The translations under genes were made by a program, and so were the position numbers. Positions 30,499 to 39,527 of a stretch of DNA of 64,000 nucleotides are shown piece by piece; position 1 is the first letter of the stretch, and each line of letters begins with the position of its first letter. The notes beneath the pieces are model-generated. The model did not search any database, was not told where the DNA came from, and saw only the letters and a program-made list of their open reading frames with translations. The stretch comes from Gulosibacter molinativorax (GTDB lineage Bacteria > Actinomycetota > Actinomycetes > Actinomycetales > Microbacteriaceae). The stretch lies in assembly GCF_003010915.2 (NCBI RefSeq), contig NZ_CP028426.1, positions 310,001 through 374,000 on the forward strand, given 5' to 3'.

Positions 30499-30885
30499 AT
30501 GGCACGTGTGAAGCGGGCGGTCAACGCCCAGAAGAAGCGTCGCGTAATCCTCGAGCACGCGTCCGGTTACCGTGGACAGCGCTCGCGCCTGTACCGCAAG
30601 GCAAAAGAGCAGGTCATCCACTCGTTTGTCTACAACTACGACCACCGTAAGGACCGCAAGGGTGACTTCCGCCGCCTGTGGATCCAGCGCATCAACGCTG
30701 CGTCACGTGCGAACGGCCTCACCTACAACCGCTTCATCCAGGGCCTAAACCTGGCTGGCATCGAGGTTGACCGCCGCATGCTCGCTGAGCTCGCCGTGAA
30801 CGAGCCCGCGACCTTCGCCGCGATCGTTGAGCAGGCCAAGGCAGCGCTTCCGGCCGACACCTCGGCTCCGAAGAACGCCGCGTAG
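30499..30885 (+). CDS. rplT: 50S ribosomal protein L20
   Basis: 128 aa basic protein beginning [19 protein letters not shown] with [17 protein letters not shown] and [18 protein letters not shown], a complete bL20. L20 is an early 50S assembly protein and in several bacteria represses its own operon. AGGAGA lies before the ATG. Confidence 0.98.
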   Translation: MARVKRAVNAQKKRRVILEHASGYRGQRSRLYRKAKEQVIHSFVYNYDHRKDRKGDFRRLWIQRINAASRANGLTYNRFIQGLNLAGIEVDRRMLAELAVNEPATFAAIVEQAKAALPADTSAPKNAA

Positions 30886-30902
30886 TTCAGCTTTGTCGCT
30901 CT

Positions 30903-30935
30903 GGGGGCGGCCAGCCCATCGGGCCGGCCGCCCCC
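30903..30935 (+). terminator. GC-rich hairpin after rplT
   Basis: GGGGGCGGCC (30903-30912) pairs perfectly with 30926-30935. There is no T-tract, so it may act as a 3'-end stabiliser or Rho-assisted stop. Confidence 0.5.
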
Positions 30936-30975
30936 AACGCGTTTCCATCACCCACTTAGCGAGGAGAATCCCTGC

Positions 30976-31800
30976 ATGATCGAATCCGCCCGCAACCAGA
31001 AAGTTCGTGACGTCCGTCGCCTTGCGCAGAAGGCCGAGCGCACCGAGCGCGCCGAATTCGTGCTCGAGGGCCCGCAGGCGGTGCGCGAGGCACTCATGGC
31101 GCGGCCAGACCTCGTCGTCGAATTCTTCGCGACGCCCACCGCGTACGAACGGCACCGGGATGTTGCGGCACTCGCCGAGGACGCCGGGCTCGAGGTGCTG
31201 TTTGCGAGCGAGGAGGCGGTCGACGCGATGTCCGACACCCGCAACCCGCAGGGGATTGTGGCCGTCGCGAAACAGTTTCCCACCGCGCTGAAGCGCATCT
31301 TCGACGGCGAGCCAAAGCTCGTCGCGATTCTCGAGGAAGTTCGGGACCCGGGGAATCTCGGCACGATTATTCGTGTCGCGGATGCTGCCGGTGCTGACGC
31401 GGTGGTGCTGACCGGCCGCTCGGTCGATCTCTACAACTCCAAGGTCGTGCGCTCGACGACCGGCTCGATTTTCCACATCCCGATTGCCGTCGAGGCCGAG
31501 TTCGAGGATGCCGTGGTGCGGGCCCGGAACGCCGGCCTTCGGGTAGTGGCCGCCGACGTTCGCGGCGACGACCTCTTCGAGGCCCGACAGTCGGGCACGC
31601 TCGTCGAGCCGACCGCGTGGGTCTTCGGCAACGAGGCTCGGGGCCTGACGCCCGAGCTCGTGGCGCAGTGCGACGCATCCCTCGCCATCCCGATTTACGG
31701 ACAGGCGGAGTCGATGAATCTCGCGGCCGCCGCGAGCGTGTGCCTCTACGAAAGCGCATTCGCGCAACGTGCCGCGCAGTCTATCGATCAGGATGCGTAA
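30976..31800 (+). CDS. TrmH/SpoU-family RNA 2'-O-methyltransferase
   Basis: SPOUT-class methyltransferase of 274 aa. The N-terminal substrate-binding domain (KVRDVRRLAQKAERTERAEFVLEGPQAV) is followed by the knotted domain with motif 1 EEVRDPGNLGTIIRVADAAGADAVVLTG, motif 2 VFGNEARGLTPEL and motif 3 IPIYGQAESMNLAAAASVCLYE. Likely target is 23S rRNA or tRNA ribose; the gene regularly follows rplT in actinobacteria. GAGGAGA precedes the ATG. Confidence 0.92.
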   Translation: MIESARNQKVRDVRRLAQKAERTERAEFVLEGPQAVREALMARPDLVVEFFATPTAYERHRDVAALAEDAGLEVLFASEEAVDAMSDTRNPQGIVAVAKQFPTALKRIFDGEPKLVAILEEVRDPGNLGTIIRVADAAGADAVVLTGRSVDLYNSKVVRSTTGSIFHIPIAVEAEFEDAVVRARNAGLRVVAADVRGDDLFEARQSGTLVEPTAWVFGNEARGLTPELVAQCDASLAIPIYGQAESMNLAAAASVCLYESAFAQRAAQSIDQDA

Positions 31801-31818
31801 CTAGCAATCTGCAGAGAA

Positions 31819-31854
31819 ACACGCGAATTGCGCGACGCAATTCGCGTGTTTTTT
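31819..31854 (+). terminator. Rho-independent terminator after the TrmH gene
   Basis: Perfect 14-bp stem (31819-31832 with 31836-31849), 3-nt loop, then a six-T run to 31854. The clearest intrinsic terminator in the window. Confidence 0.9.
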
Positions 31855-31917
31855 GTATCGGGGTAACGAAATTGTAACCAGCCCGCGCCATTGCGCCAGA
31901 AACTGGCTGATAAACCA

Positions 31918-31923
31918 TAGGCT
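31918..31923 (+). promoter_or_regulatory. -10 box of the glutamate transporter operon (leaderless)
   Basis: TAGGCT ends 7 nt before the ATG at 31931; only a weak GAG lies between. Confidence 0.4.
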
Positions 31924-31930
31924 TGAGCTT

Positions 31931-32701
31931 ATGCAGCAAGAGAATGGCAATGACGCCAAAAGCGATCGACCACTCGTCGAAATGCGCGGCGTGAATAAGT
32001 GGTTCGGTGAGAACCACGTGCTCAAAAACATCGATACTTCTGTTGCGCGCGGAGAGGTGGTCGTCGTAATCGGGCCGTCGGGTTCGGGCAAGTCGACGCT
32101 TTGCCGTTCCATTAACCGACTCGAAACGATTCAGGAGGGCGAAATCCTCATCGACGGGGTTCGTCTGCCTGAAGAGGGCAAGGGCCTTGCCAAGTTGCGC
32201 AGCGATGTCGGCATGGTCTTCCAATCCTTCAATCTGTTCGCGCACAAGACAGTGCTCGAGAACGTCGCGCTCGCGCCGATCAAGGTGCGGAAGCAGTCGA
32301 AGCAAGAGGCCAACAAGCGCGCCATGGAGTTGCTCGAGCGCGTTGGCGTCGCTGAGCACGCGCACAAGATGCCGGCCCAGCTCTCGGGTGGGCAACAGCA
32401 GCGCGTCGCGATTGCGCGATCGCTCGCGATGAACCCGAAGCTCATCCTGCTCGACGAGCCGACCTCGGCGCTCGACCCAGAGATGATCAACGAAGTGCTC
32501 GACGTCATGATCGGGCTCGCCCGCGCGGGCATGACCATGGTGGTCGTGACGCACGAGATGGGCTTCGCGCGTAAGGCGGCGGATCGCGTGATCTTTATGG
32601 ACCAGGGCGCGATTGTTGAGGAGGCGACCCCCGAAGAGTTCTTTACCGCGCCGAAATCCGACCGAGCAAAAGACTTCCTCTCGAAGATTCTGACCAACTA
32701 A
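31931..32701 (+). CDS. gluA: Polar amino acid (glutamate-type) ABC transporter, ATPase
   Basis: Nucleotide-binding subunit of a PAAT-family importer. 256 aa: Walker [11 protein letters not shown]-loop [24 protein letters not shown], signature [20 protein letters not shown], Walker [15 protein letters not shown] and H-loop [11 protein letters not shown]. Gene order ATPase, binding protein, two permeases is that of the corynebacterial gluABCD system; substrate glutamate/glutamine or aspartate is inferred. ATG at 31931 fits the leaderless promoter; a longer frame upstream runs into the terminator. Confidence 0.93.
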   Translation: MQQENGNDAKSDRPLVEMRGVNKWFGENHVLKNIDTSVARGEVVVVIGPSGSGKSTLCRSINRLETIQEGEILIDGVRLPEEGKGLAKLRSDVGMVFQSFNLFAHKTVLENVALAPIKVRKQSKQEANKRAMELLERVGVAEHAHKMPAQLSGGQQQRVAIARSLAMNPKLILLDEPTSALDPEMINEVLDVMIGLARAGMTMVVVTHEMGFARKAADRVIFMDQGAIVEEATPEEFFTAPKSDRAKDFLSKILTN

Positions 32702-32753
32702 GCCAATTTCTTCTCACCACAACAATAGATCGACACAAAACATAGGAGTTTTC

Positions 32754-33620
32754 GTGAAGTTTCGAAAAGCAATATCCGGATTGGCCCTTGCCGCAGCCGC
32801 GGCTCTCGTATTGAGTGGCTGTTCAGGCGGCGGTGGCGGAGAACCAGAGGTGGTGGAGAACCCGGAATTCGCCGAAGGCACCACGATGGCGGAACTCGCG
32901 GCCGCCGGCTCGATCACGGTCGGTACGAAGTTCGACCAGCCGCTGTTCGGCCTCGCAGGTCCCGACGGCACCCCCGAGGGCTTCGACGTCGAAATCGCGA
33001 AGATCATTGCGGCAGAGCTCGGCATCGCACCCGAAAACATTAATTGGAAGGAAACGGTCTCGCAGAACCGCGAGCCGTTCATCCAGGATGGTCAGGTCGA
33101 CATCGTCGTCGCGACCTACACGATCAACGACGAGCGTAAGGAAGTCATCGACTTTGCTGGCCCGTACTACGTTGCCGGCCAGTCATTCCTCGTGCCGACC
33201 GGAAACCCGAAGGGCATTACCTCGGACCCATCGACCCTCGGTGACGCGACGGTCTGCACGGTCACCGGCTCGACCTCGGAAGACAACATCCGGGAGTACA
33301 CGGACAACATCATCACAGTCGACAAGTACTCGGACTGCATCGAGCCGATCCGTTCGGGCCAGGCGGACGCGCTGACCACTGACAACGTGATCCTCGCTGG
33401 TCTTGCCGACCAGAACGACGGAGAGTTTGAGGTCGTCGACGGCACCTTCACCGAGGAGCCATACGGTATCGGCCTCGCCAAGGGTGACGACGAGTTCCGC
33501 ACCTTCATCAACGACACCCTCGAAGCCGCGGAGGCGGACGGTCGCTGGGAAACGGCCTGGACCTCGACGGTTGGCGACAACCTCGCCCTGCCGGAACCGC
33601 CCGCGGTCGACCGCTACTAG
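32754..33620 (+). CDS. gluB: Glutamate-type ABC transporter substrate-binding lipoprotein
   Basis: Family 3 solute-binding protein, anchored outside the membrane. A lipoprotein signal ends LVLSGC with acyl-Cys C23, followed by a Gly-rich tether. The ligand-binding fold has TVGTKFDQPLFGL, GFDVEIAKIIAAELGI, VDIVVATYTINDERKEVIDFAGPYYVAGQ and the C-terminal GIGLAKGDDEFRTFIND. 288 aa; GTG start with AGGAG upstream. A 34-bp palindrome separates it from the permease genes. Confidence 0.94.
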   Translation: MKFRKAISGLALAAAAALVLSGCSGGGGGEPEVVENPEFAEGTTMAELAAAGSITVGTKFDQPLFGLAGPDGTPEGFDVEIAKIIAAELGIAPENINWKETVSQNREPFIQDGQVDIVVATYTINDERKEVIDFAGPYYVAGQSFLVPTGNPKGITSDPSTLGDATVCTVTGSTSEDNIREYTDNIITVDKYSDCIEPIRSGQADALTTDNVILAGLADQNDGEFEVVDGTFTEEPYGIGLAKGDDEFRTFINDTLEAAEADGRWETAWTSTVGDNLALPEPPAVDRY

Positions 33621-33630
33621 CGAGCATCCT

Positions 33631-33664
33631 CGGGTGGCGCCGAGTGATCACTCGGCGCCACCCG
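33631..33664. repeat. Perfect 34-bp palindrome between gluB and gluC
   Basis: 33631-33647 is the exact reverse complement of 33648-33664, giving a 17-bp stem when the loop is ignored. It begins 11 nt after the gluB stop. No T-tract follows, so it looks like an mRNA-stabilising or partial-termination element that raises binding-protein output over permease output. Confidence 0.75.
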
Positions 33665-33696
33665 TTCCACCACCAACTCCGACGAAATAGGACGCA

Positions 33697-34344
33697 ATGA
33701 CTGCGATCTTTGAGAATTTCGACCTGGTGTTGCAGGGCTTCTTGATGACCCTGCGACTGCTCGCCGTCGGCGCGATCGGCGCCGCCGTGATCGGCATCGT
33801 CATCGCCTTCCTTCGCATCTCACCCGTGCCAGCGATGCGCAACATCGCGACCGTCTACACCGAGCTGGTGCGAAACACCCCGCTGACGCTCGTCTTCTTC
33901 CTCATCATCGTCGTCCTCCCGGTGCTCGATTTCGGCGTGGATTCCACGATCGGCGCCTACATCGCCTTGTCGGTGTACACCTCGCCGTTCATCGCGGAGG
34001 CGCTACGTTCCGGCATCAACGGTGTGCCGCTGGGCCAAGCCGAGGCCGCCCGATCCCTGGGGTTCAATTTCGGGCAGACGGTGTCGCTGATCATCATGCC
34101 GCAGGCGATGCGCATGGTCGTCCCGCCGCTCATCAACGTGATTATCGCGCTCGCCAAGAACACTTCGGTCGCATCCGGCTTCCTCGTGGTCGAGATGGTC
34201 GCGATCTCGAAGACGCTCGCGAACCGTCACGGTGACCAGGTCATCGGAATCCTCTTCGGCATCGCCTTGCTATACCTCGTGATCACTATCCCGCTCGGGC
34301 TGATTGCCTCCTACGTCGAGCGAAAGGTTGCGGTGCTCCGATGA
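33697..34344 (+). CDS. gluC: Amino acid ABC transporter permease 1
   Basis: 215-residue inner-membrane permease with about five hydrophobic helices and the His/Glu/Gln/Arg permease loop EALRSGINGVPLGQAEAARSLGFNFGQTV that docks on the ATPase. N-terminal helix FLMTLRLLAVGAIGAAVIGIVIAF; ELVRNTPLTLVFFLI is typical of the family. Its stop overlaps the next start (ATGA). Confidence 0.93.
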   Translation: MTAIFENFDLVLQGFLMTLRLLAVGAIGAAVIGIVIAFLRISPVPAMRNIATVYTELVRNTPLTLVFFLIIVVLPVLDFGVDSTIGAYIALSVYTSPFIAEALRSGINGVPLGQAEAARSLGFNFGQTVSLIIMPQAMRMVVPPLINVIIALAKNTSVASGFLVVEMVAISKTLANRHGDQVIGILFGIALLYLVITIPLGLIASYVERKVAVLR

Positions 34345-35312
34345 GCTCTTCAGTTCTTTACGATGCGCCCGGTCCCCGCACGCGCGCCCGGTCCCGCGTT
34401 ATCTCGTTCATCTCCACCGCCGTTATTGTCATCCTCCTGGGCTGGTTCATCTTCGCCCTCGGGCAGCCGCGCGAGACCGCTGGCGGCGCGACACTGGCCG
34501 GCCTGTGGGATCCTTCGCGCTGGGACATCGCCCTCGAGCCCGTGCTCTGGCAGGGGTTGCTGTGGCGCGGACTAGTCTTGGGAACGCTGCGTGCGGCAGG
34601 CCTCGCGGCGGTGCTCGCGATCATCATCGGCGTGCTATTCGCGCTCGGCCGGATGGCGAAAAATCCGTTCATCCGCATCCCCACCACGGTGTTGCTCGAG
34701 TTCTTCCGAGGCATGCCGGTGCTGCTGATGATGCTGTTCATCCTGCTCGGCCTGAAGGTCGGCGACTACTGGGCGGTGGTCTGGGCACTCGCGGTCTACA
34801 ACGGCGCGATCATTGGCGAGGCGCTTCGCTCCGGCGTGGCATCGCTGCCACGCGGTCAGTCGGAGGCGGCCGCATCCCTCGGGTTCACTGGCATGCAGAC
34901 TCGCTTCATTATCGAGCTGCCGCAGGCCTTCCGCCAGATGCTGCCGATCATCGTGGCGCAGCTCGTCGTACTGCTCAAGGACACCTCGCTCGCGTACATC
35001 GTTGCGTACCCCGAGCTGCTGCGCGTGTCCTACCAGCTCAAGGACTTCTACGGCTCGGGACGATACTCGTTCACGCTGTTCTTCCTCACGCTCATCATTT
35101 ACCTCATCGTGAACCTGTCCCTCAGTGCCTTCGCGCGCTGGCTGGCTCGGCGCTCGGGTAGCCAGGCCGTCGGCGCAACGCGGAAGGGTAATAAGAAGGA
35201 CGGACCTGCAGCCACTCCACCACCGGGGCAGACCGGAATCGACACGTCGCTGCTCTCCATCGGGCAGCCGGACGGGCTCACCGGGCGGACGCGGGGAGAG
35301 AACGCACCCTAG
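34341..35312 (+). CDS. gluD: Amino acid ABC transporter permease 2
   Basis: 323-residue permease partner of the preceding gene. The docking loop EALRSGVASLPRGQSEAAASLGFTGMQTRFIIELPQAFRQM is complete, with ELLRVSYQLKDFYG near the end of the membrane domain. Beyond about residue 270 there is a hydrophilic tail of some 50 residues (GATRKGNKKDGPAATPPPGQ) with no recognised domain. Translationally coupled to gluC by a 4-nt overlap. Confidence 0.93.
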   Translation: MSSSVLYDAPGPRTRARSRVISFISTAVIVILLGWFIFALGQPRETAGGATLAGLWDPSRWDIALEPVLWQGLLWRGLVLGTLRAAGLAAVLAIIIGVLFALGRMAKNPFIRIPTTVLLEFFRGMPVLLMMLFILLGLKVGDYWAVVWALAVYNGAIIGEALRSGVASLPRGQSEAAASLGFTGMQTRFIIELPQAFRQMLPIIVAQLVVLLKDTSLAYIVAYPELLRVSYQLKDFYGSGRYSFTLFFLTLIIYLIVNLSLSAFARWLARRSGSQAVGATRKGNKKDGPAATPPPGQTGIDTSLLSIGQPDGLTGRTRGENAP

Positions 35313-35324
35313 CTCCCAAGTGAC

Positions 35325-35330
35325 TAGACT
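35325..35330 (+). promoter_or_regulatory. -10 box of pheS (leaderless)
   Basis: TAGACT ends 8 nt before the GTG at 35339. Confidence 0.5.
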
Positions 35331-35338
35331 TGGGCTTC

Positions 35339-36391
35339 GTGTCTGCAACCAATTCGACTGAAAATCCGATCACCCCGGAGGCCGTATCGGCCGCGGTGAG
35401 TGACGCCCTCGAGGCGATCGCACAGGCTCCCGACGCGCAGGCGTTGAAGCAGGTGCGCTCGCAGCACGTCGGCGAAGGCTCGCCGATTGCCAAGCTCAAC
35501 TCCATGATGCGCGAAGTGCCCAAGGAGTTTAAGAAGGATGCGGGCAAGCTCGTCGGCAGCGCTCGCGGCGAGATCAACCAGGCGTTTACGGCCCGCGAGG
35601 AAGAGCTCGCGGCCGCGGAGGAAGCCGCACGTCTCGAGGCCGAGACCGTCGATGTCACCGCTGCGCCCATCCGTGAGCGAAATGGCGCACGCCATCCGCT
35701 GACGATGCTCCGCGACCGCGTGAGCGACATCTTCGTCGGCATGGGCTGGGACATCGTGGATGGCCCCGAGCTCGAGAGCGAGTGGTACAACTTCGACGCG
35801 CTGAACTTCGACCCGGACCATCCGGCTCGCGAAATGCAGGACACGTTCTTCGTCGAGCCCGCGGACCGCCACATGCTGTTGCGCACCCACACGTCGCCGC
35901 TGCAGATGCGTTCGATGATCGAGCGCGGCGCGCCCTTGTACATCCTCGCGCCGGGCCGCACGTTCCGCACCGATGAGCTGGATGCGACCCACACCCCGGT
36001 CTTCATGCAGTTCGAGGGCCTTGCGATCGACAAGGACCTCACGATGGCGCACTTGCGCGGCACGCTCGAGCACTTCGCGAAGGCGATGTTCGGCGAGGAG
36101 GCGAAGATTCGCCTGCGCAATAACTTCTTCCCGTTCACCGAGCCGAGCGCCGAGATGGACATTTGGCACCCGCTCGCAAAGGGCGGGCCGCGCTGGATTG
36201 AGTGGGGCGGCTGCGGCATGGTCCACCCGAACTTGCTTAAGGCCGCGGGCCTCGATCCCGAGGAATATCAGGGTTTTGCATTCGGCATGGGGATCGAGCG
36301 GACGCTTATGTTCCGCAATGAGCTCACCGACATGCACGACATCGTCGAGGGCGATGTGCGATTCAGCGAACAGTTTGGAATGGTGATTTAG
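35339..36391 (+). CDS. pheS: Phenylalanine--tRNA ligase alpha subunit
   Basis: Class II synthetase catalytic subunit of the alpha2-beta2 enzyme. N-terminal coiled-coil region to about residue 95. Motif 2 region includes LLRTHTSPLQMRSM and GRTFRTDELDATHTPVFMQFEGL; motif 3 is GFAFGMGIERTLMFR. I chose GTG 35339 because the TTG at 35330 lies on the -10 box itself. 350 aa, usual length. pheT follows after 2 nt. Confidence 0.97.
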   Translation: MSATNSTENPITPEAVSAAVSDALEAIAQAPDAQALKQVRSQHVGEGSPIAKLNSMMREVPKEFKKDAGKLVGSARGEINQAFTAREEELAAAEEAARLEAETVDVTAAPIRERNGARHPLTMLRDRVSDIFVGMGWDIVDGPELESEWYNFDALNFDPDHPAREMQDTFFVEPADRHMLLRTHTSPLQMRSMIERGAPLYILAPGRTFRTDELDATHTPVFMQFEGLAIDKDLTMAHLRGTLEHFAKAMFGEEAKIRLRNNFFPFTEPSAEMDIWHPLAKGGPRWIEWGGCGMVHPNLLKAAGLDPEEYQGFAFGMGIERTLMFRNELTDMHDIVEGDVRFSEQFGMVI

Positions 36392-36393
36392 GG

Positions 36394-38967
36394 ATGCGCG
36401 CCCCAATTTCTTGGCTCCGCGAGTACGTCGACGTACCGGAGGATGCAACGCCTCGCGAGGTGCTCGACGCGTTCGTCCGGATCGGTCTCGAGGACGAAGC
36501 CATTCACGCCGCCGGCGTGTCCGGACCGGTCGTAGTCGGCGAGGTGCTTGAGCGAATCCCCGAGCCGCAGTCCAACGGCAAAACGATCAACTGGTGCCAG
36601 GTGCGCGTCGCGCCCGAGGGTGAGCAGTTGGCCGATGGTGGCGCGGATGTGCGCGGCATCGTGTGCGGTGCCCACAACTTTGAGGCGGGCGACTTTGTCG
36701 TCGTAGCGCTGCCGGGGGCGGAGCTGCCGGGCGACTTCCACATCTCGGCGCGCAAGACCTACGGGCACGTCTCGGACGGCATGATCGCCTCCGAGCGTGA
36801 GCTAGGCCTCGGCGACGACCATGCCGGCATCATCGTGCTCGGCGAGCGCGGCATCACCGCGGAGCCGGGCACTCCCGCGCTGCCGCTACTCGGCCTGAAC
36901 GACGTCGCGGTCGAGGTCAACGTGACCCCGGACCGCGGCTACGCGATGTCGATGCGCGGACTCGCGCGCGAGTATGGGCACGCGACCGGCGCATCCTTCC
37001 GGGACCCGGCCCTGCGCCAAGAGCTTGCCGACATCGCCCAGGGGGGCGTCGCATCCGACCCCGCCGCCGTGCGCGTGCCGGTGACGATCGCCGACGAGTC
37101 GGCCGTGCGTGGTCAGCAGATCAGCGAGATGTTCGCGGGCTTCGTCGTGACCGGCGTCGACCCGGCCCGCGCGACGCCTTCCTGGATGGCGCAGCGCCTG
37201 CGCCTTGCGGGCATTCGCTCGCTTGGGCTGCTGATCGACATCACGAACTACGTGATGCTCGAGCTCGGCCAGCCGATTCACGGCTACGACCTCGACAAGC
37301 TGCAAGGCGGAATCCACGTGCGACGTGCCGCGGCGGGGGAGAAGCTCACGACCCTCGACGGGAACGAGCGCAAGCTGTCGGACGAGGACATCCTGATCAC
37401 CGACGACCGCGGCCCGATCGGTCTCGCGGGCGTCATGGGTGGTGCCGAGACCGAGCTTTCCGATACGACGACCAACGTGTTCATCGAGGCCGCGAACTTC
37501 TCGTCCATCTCGATCGCGCGTACCGCGCGTCGCCACAAGCTGCCCTCCGAGGCCTCGCGCCGCTTCGACCGCGGTGTTGACCCCGCCGTGACGGTGCCTG
37601 CGGGCGCGCGAGTCGCCGAACTGCTCGTGTCGCTCGCGGGCGGCACGCTGCAGCCTGTCGGCAGCGTCATTGGCGAGGTTCGGGAGCGCGAGGCGATCTC
37701 GTTGCCCATCGGCTTCCCTGCCCAGCTCATGGGCATCGACTATTCGCGTGCCGAGGTACTCGATTCGCTCGAGGCCGTGGGCTGCGAGATTCGCGGAGAC
37801 CGCGACGCGGACGTCCTCTCGGTTGTTCCGCCGACGTGGCGTCACGACCTCACGAGCGAGGTCACCCTCGTGGAAGAGGTCGGCCGTCTGCAGGGCTTCG
37901 ACCGCATCCCGGCGATCCTGCCGCAGTCGCCCGAAGGTCACGGCTTCACGCGCGAGCAGACGCTGCGCCGGCAGCTGAGCGACGTGCTCGCCGCGACCGG
38001 CAAGGTCGAGGTGCTGAGCTACCCGTTTCTGTCCGACACCGAGAACGCGCTGTTCTCGTCGCCCGACGGTTCTCCGGTCTCGCAGATGAAGTTGCAGAAC
38101 GCGATGGATGCGAAGGCCGCGTGGATGCGCCGCAGCATGCTTCCCGGCCTGGTTGGGGTCGCGCACCGCAACGAGTCGCGCGGCATGACCGACCTCGCGA
38201 TCTTCGAGCTCGGGCGTGTGTTCCTCCCCGTTGCCGGAGTGGAGTACGGCGTCGACGAGCTGCCGCCGCTGGCCGAACGCCCGTCTGACGAGAAGCTCGC
38301 GGAACTGAACGACGGCATCCCGCCGCAGCCGTACCACCTCGGCGCGTTGCTGATCGGTGACCGCACCGCGAAGCAGCCCGGGGTCGAGGCGGTTGACTAC
38401 GGCTGGGAGGATGCGATCGAGCTCGTGCAGCGCGTCGGCCTTGCGACCGCGGGCGACCTTCGGGTGCGTCAGGGCTCGCACCAGGCGTTCCACCCGGGCC
38501 GCTGCGCCGAGGTGTACATCGTTGACGCCGCCGGGACCGAATCCTCGGTTGGCTTCGCTGGCGAACTGCATCCTGCAGTGACCGAAGAGCGCGACCTGCC
38601 TCGCGTTGTTGCTGCGGTCGAGCTGAATGTCGACCTCATCCTGGAGAAGTCGGAGCGCCACGTATCTGCAGGCACTATCGTCGGGTTCCCCGCGGCGACG
38701 CAGGACCTCTCGCTCGTGGTGCCCGTTTCGGTGGCCGCTGGCGACGTGCTTGCGGCCGTGCAGAGCGGTGCCGGCTCGTTGCTTGAGGCGATCTACCTCG
38801 TTGACGACTACCGCGGTCGCGGACTCGAGGACGACCAGAAGTCGCTGACGTTCGCGCTGCGATTCCGCGCGACCGACCGCACGCTAACCGCAGCTGAGGC
38901 GACCGAGGCCAAGGAAGCGGGTGCGGCGCGTGCCGCCGAACTCTACGGGGCGACCATCCGCGCGTAG
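36394..38967 (+). CDS. pheT: Phenylalanine--tRNA ligase beta subunit
   Basis: Partner of PheS. 857 aa with domains in order: N-terminal MRAPISWLREYVDVP, EMAP-type tRNA-binding domain (about 40-150, ICGAHNFEAGDFVVVALPGA), B3/B4 editing domain (PSWMAQRLRLAGIRSLGLLIDITNYVMLELGQP), B5 domain, catalytic-like core (GFDRIPAILPQSPEGHG), and C-terminal anticodon-binding FDX-ACB domain (AATQDLSLVVPVSVAAGDV...DDQKSLTFALRFRATDRTL). A long terminator closes the operon. Confidence 0.98.
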   Translation: MRAPISWLREYVDVPEDATPREVLDAFVRIGLEDEAIHAAGVSGPVVVGEVLERIPEPQSNGKTINWCQVRVAPEGEQLADGGADVRGIVCGAHNFEAGDFVVVALPGAELPGDFHISARKTYGHVSDGMIASERELGLGDDHAGIIVLGERGITAEPGTPALPLLGLNDVAVEVNVTPDRGYAMSMRGLAREYGHATGASFRDPALRQELADIAQGGVASDPAAVRVPVTIADESAVRGQQISEMFAGFVVTGVDPARATPSWMAQRLRLAGIRSLGLLIDITNYVMLELGQPIHGYDLDKLQGGIHVRRAAAGEKLTTLDGNERKLSDEDILITDDRGPIGLAGVMGGAETELSDTTTNVFIEAANFSSISIARTARRHKLPSEASRRFDRGVDPAVTVPAGARVAELLVSLAGGTLQPVGSVIGEVREREAISLPIGFPAQLMGIDYSRAEVLDSLEAVGCEIRGDRDADVLSVVPPTWRHDLTSEVTLVEEVGRLQGFDRIPAILPQSPEGHGFTREQTLRRQLSDVLAATGKVEVLSYPFLSDTENALFSSPDGSPVSQMKLQNAMDAKAAWMRRSMLPGLVGVAHRNESRGMTDLAIFELGRVFLPVAGVEYGVDELPPLAERPSDEKLAELNDGIPPQPYHLGALLIGDRTAKQPGVEAVDYGWEDAIELVQRVGLATAGDLRVRQGSHQAFHPGRCAEVYIVDAAGTESSVGFAGELHPAVTEERDLPRVVAAVELNVDLILEKSERHVSAGTIVGFPAATQDLSLVVPVSVAAGDVLAAVQSGAGSLLEAIYLVDDYRGRGLEDDQKSLTFALRFRATDRTLTAAEATEAKEAGAARAAELYGATIRA

Positions 38968-38982
38968 GGTTGCTGCAATTTG

Positions 38983-39042
38983 AAGCACGTATGGGCTATT
39001 AGGAGGGACTATTCGGCTCCTGATAGCCCATACGTGCTTTTT
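38983..39042 (+). terminator. Rho-independent terminator after pheT
   Basis: A 17-bp perfect stem (38983-38999 with 39023-39039) is extended by AGGAG/CTCCT and followed by five T. It faces the 3' end of the convergent sufU. Confidence 0.9.
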
Positions 39043-39071
39043 GTCGTGGCGACTCCGGCTACACGAGCGAA

Positions 39072-39527
39072 CTAGCTCGCGTCGGCCTCGCGGAGCGCTG
39101 CCTCGAGCGCGACCCAGCTGAGCATCGCGCACTTCACGCGCATCACGTACTTGCCGACGCCCTCCAGCGCGATCGCGTCGCCGATGAGCTCGCCCTCGTC
39201 CGAGTCCGGGGCGACCGAGGCCTTGCCGCGGGAGCGCAGCATCGTGCGCATCGTGTCGATGCCGAGCCGCGCATCCGCAACCGAACGGCCGACGAGCTGG
39301 GTCACGAGGATAGAAGTGGACGCCATCGAAATCGAGCAGCCGTCGCCGACCCAGCCGATCGACTCGATGCGATCGCCGTCGAGGCGCACGCGCAGGCGGA
39401 TCTCGTCGCCGCAGGACGGGTTCTTCTCGAAGTGCTCGGCGTCGAACGGGTCGATCTCGCCCTCGCCGACGCGCTGGCGCGCCTGGTCGAGGATGATGTC
39501 CTGGTACAGCCCGTCGAGGGCGCTCAT
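39072..39527 (-). CDS. sufU: Fe-S cluster assembly sulfur-transfer protein SufU
   Basis: Zinc protein that accepts persulfide sulfur from SufS for SufBCD-dependent Fe-S assembly. 151 aa with the three conserved cysteines and Asp: C39 and D41 in NPSCGDEI, C64 in [11 protein letters not shown]133 in VKCAMLSW. The spacing between C64 and C133 includes the insertion that separates SufU from IscU. The ATG at 39527 overlaps the sufS stop by 4 nt. SufB, C and D are not in the window. Confidence 0.95.
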   Translation of the reverse strand: MSALDGLYQDIILDQARQRVGEGEIDPFDAEHFEKNPSCGDEIRLRVRLDGDRIESIGWVGDGCSISMASTSILVTQLVGRSVADARLGIDTMRTMLRSRGKASVAPDSDEGELIGDAIALEGVGKYVMRVKCAMLSWVALEAALREADAS

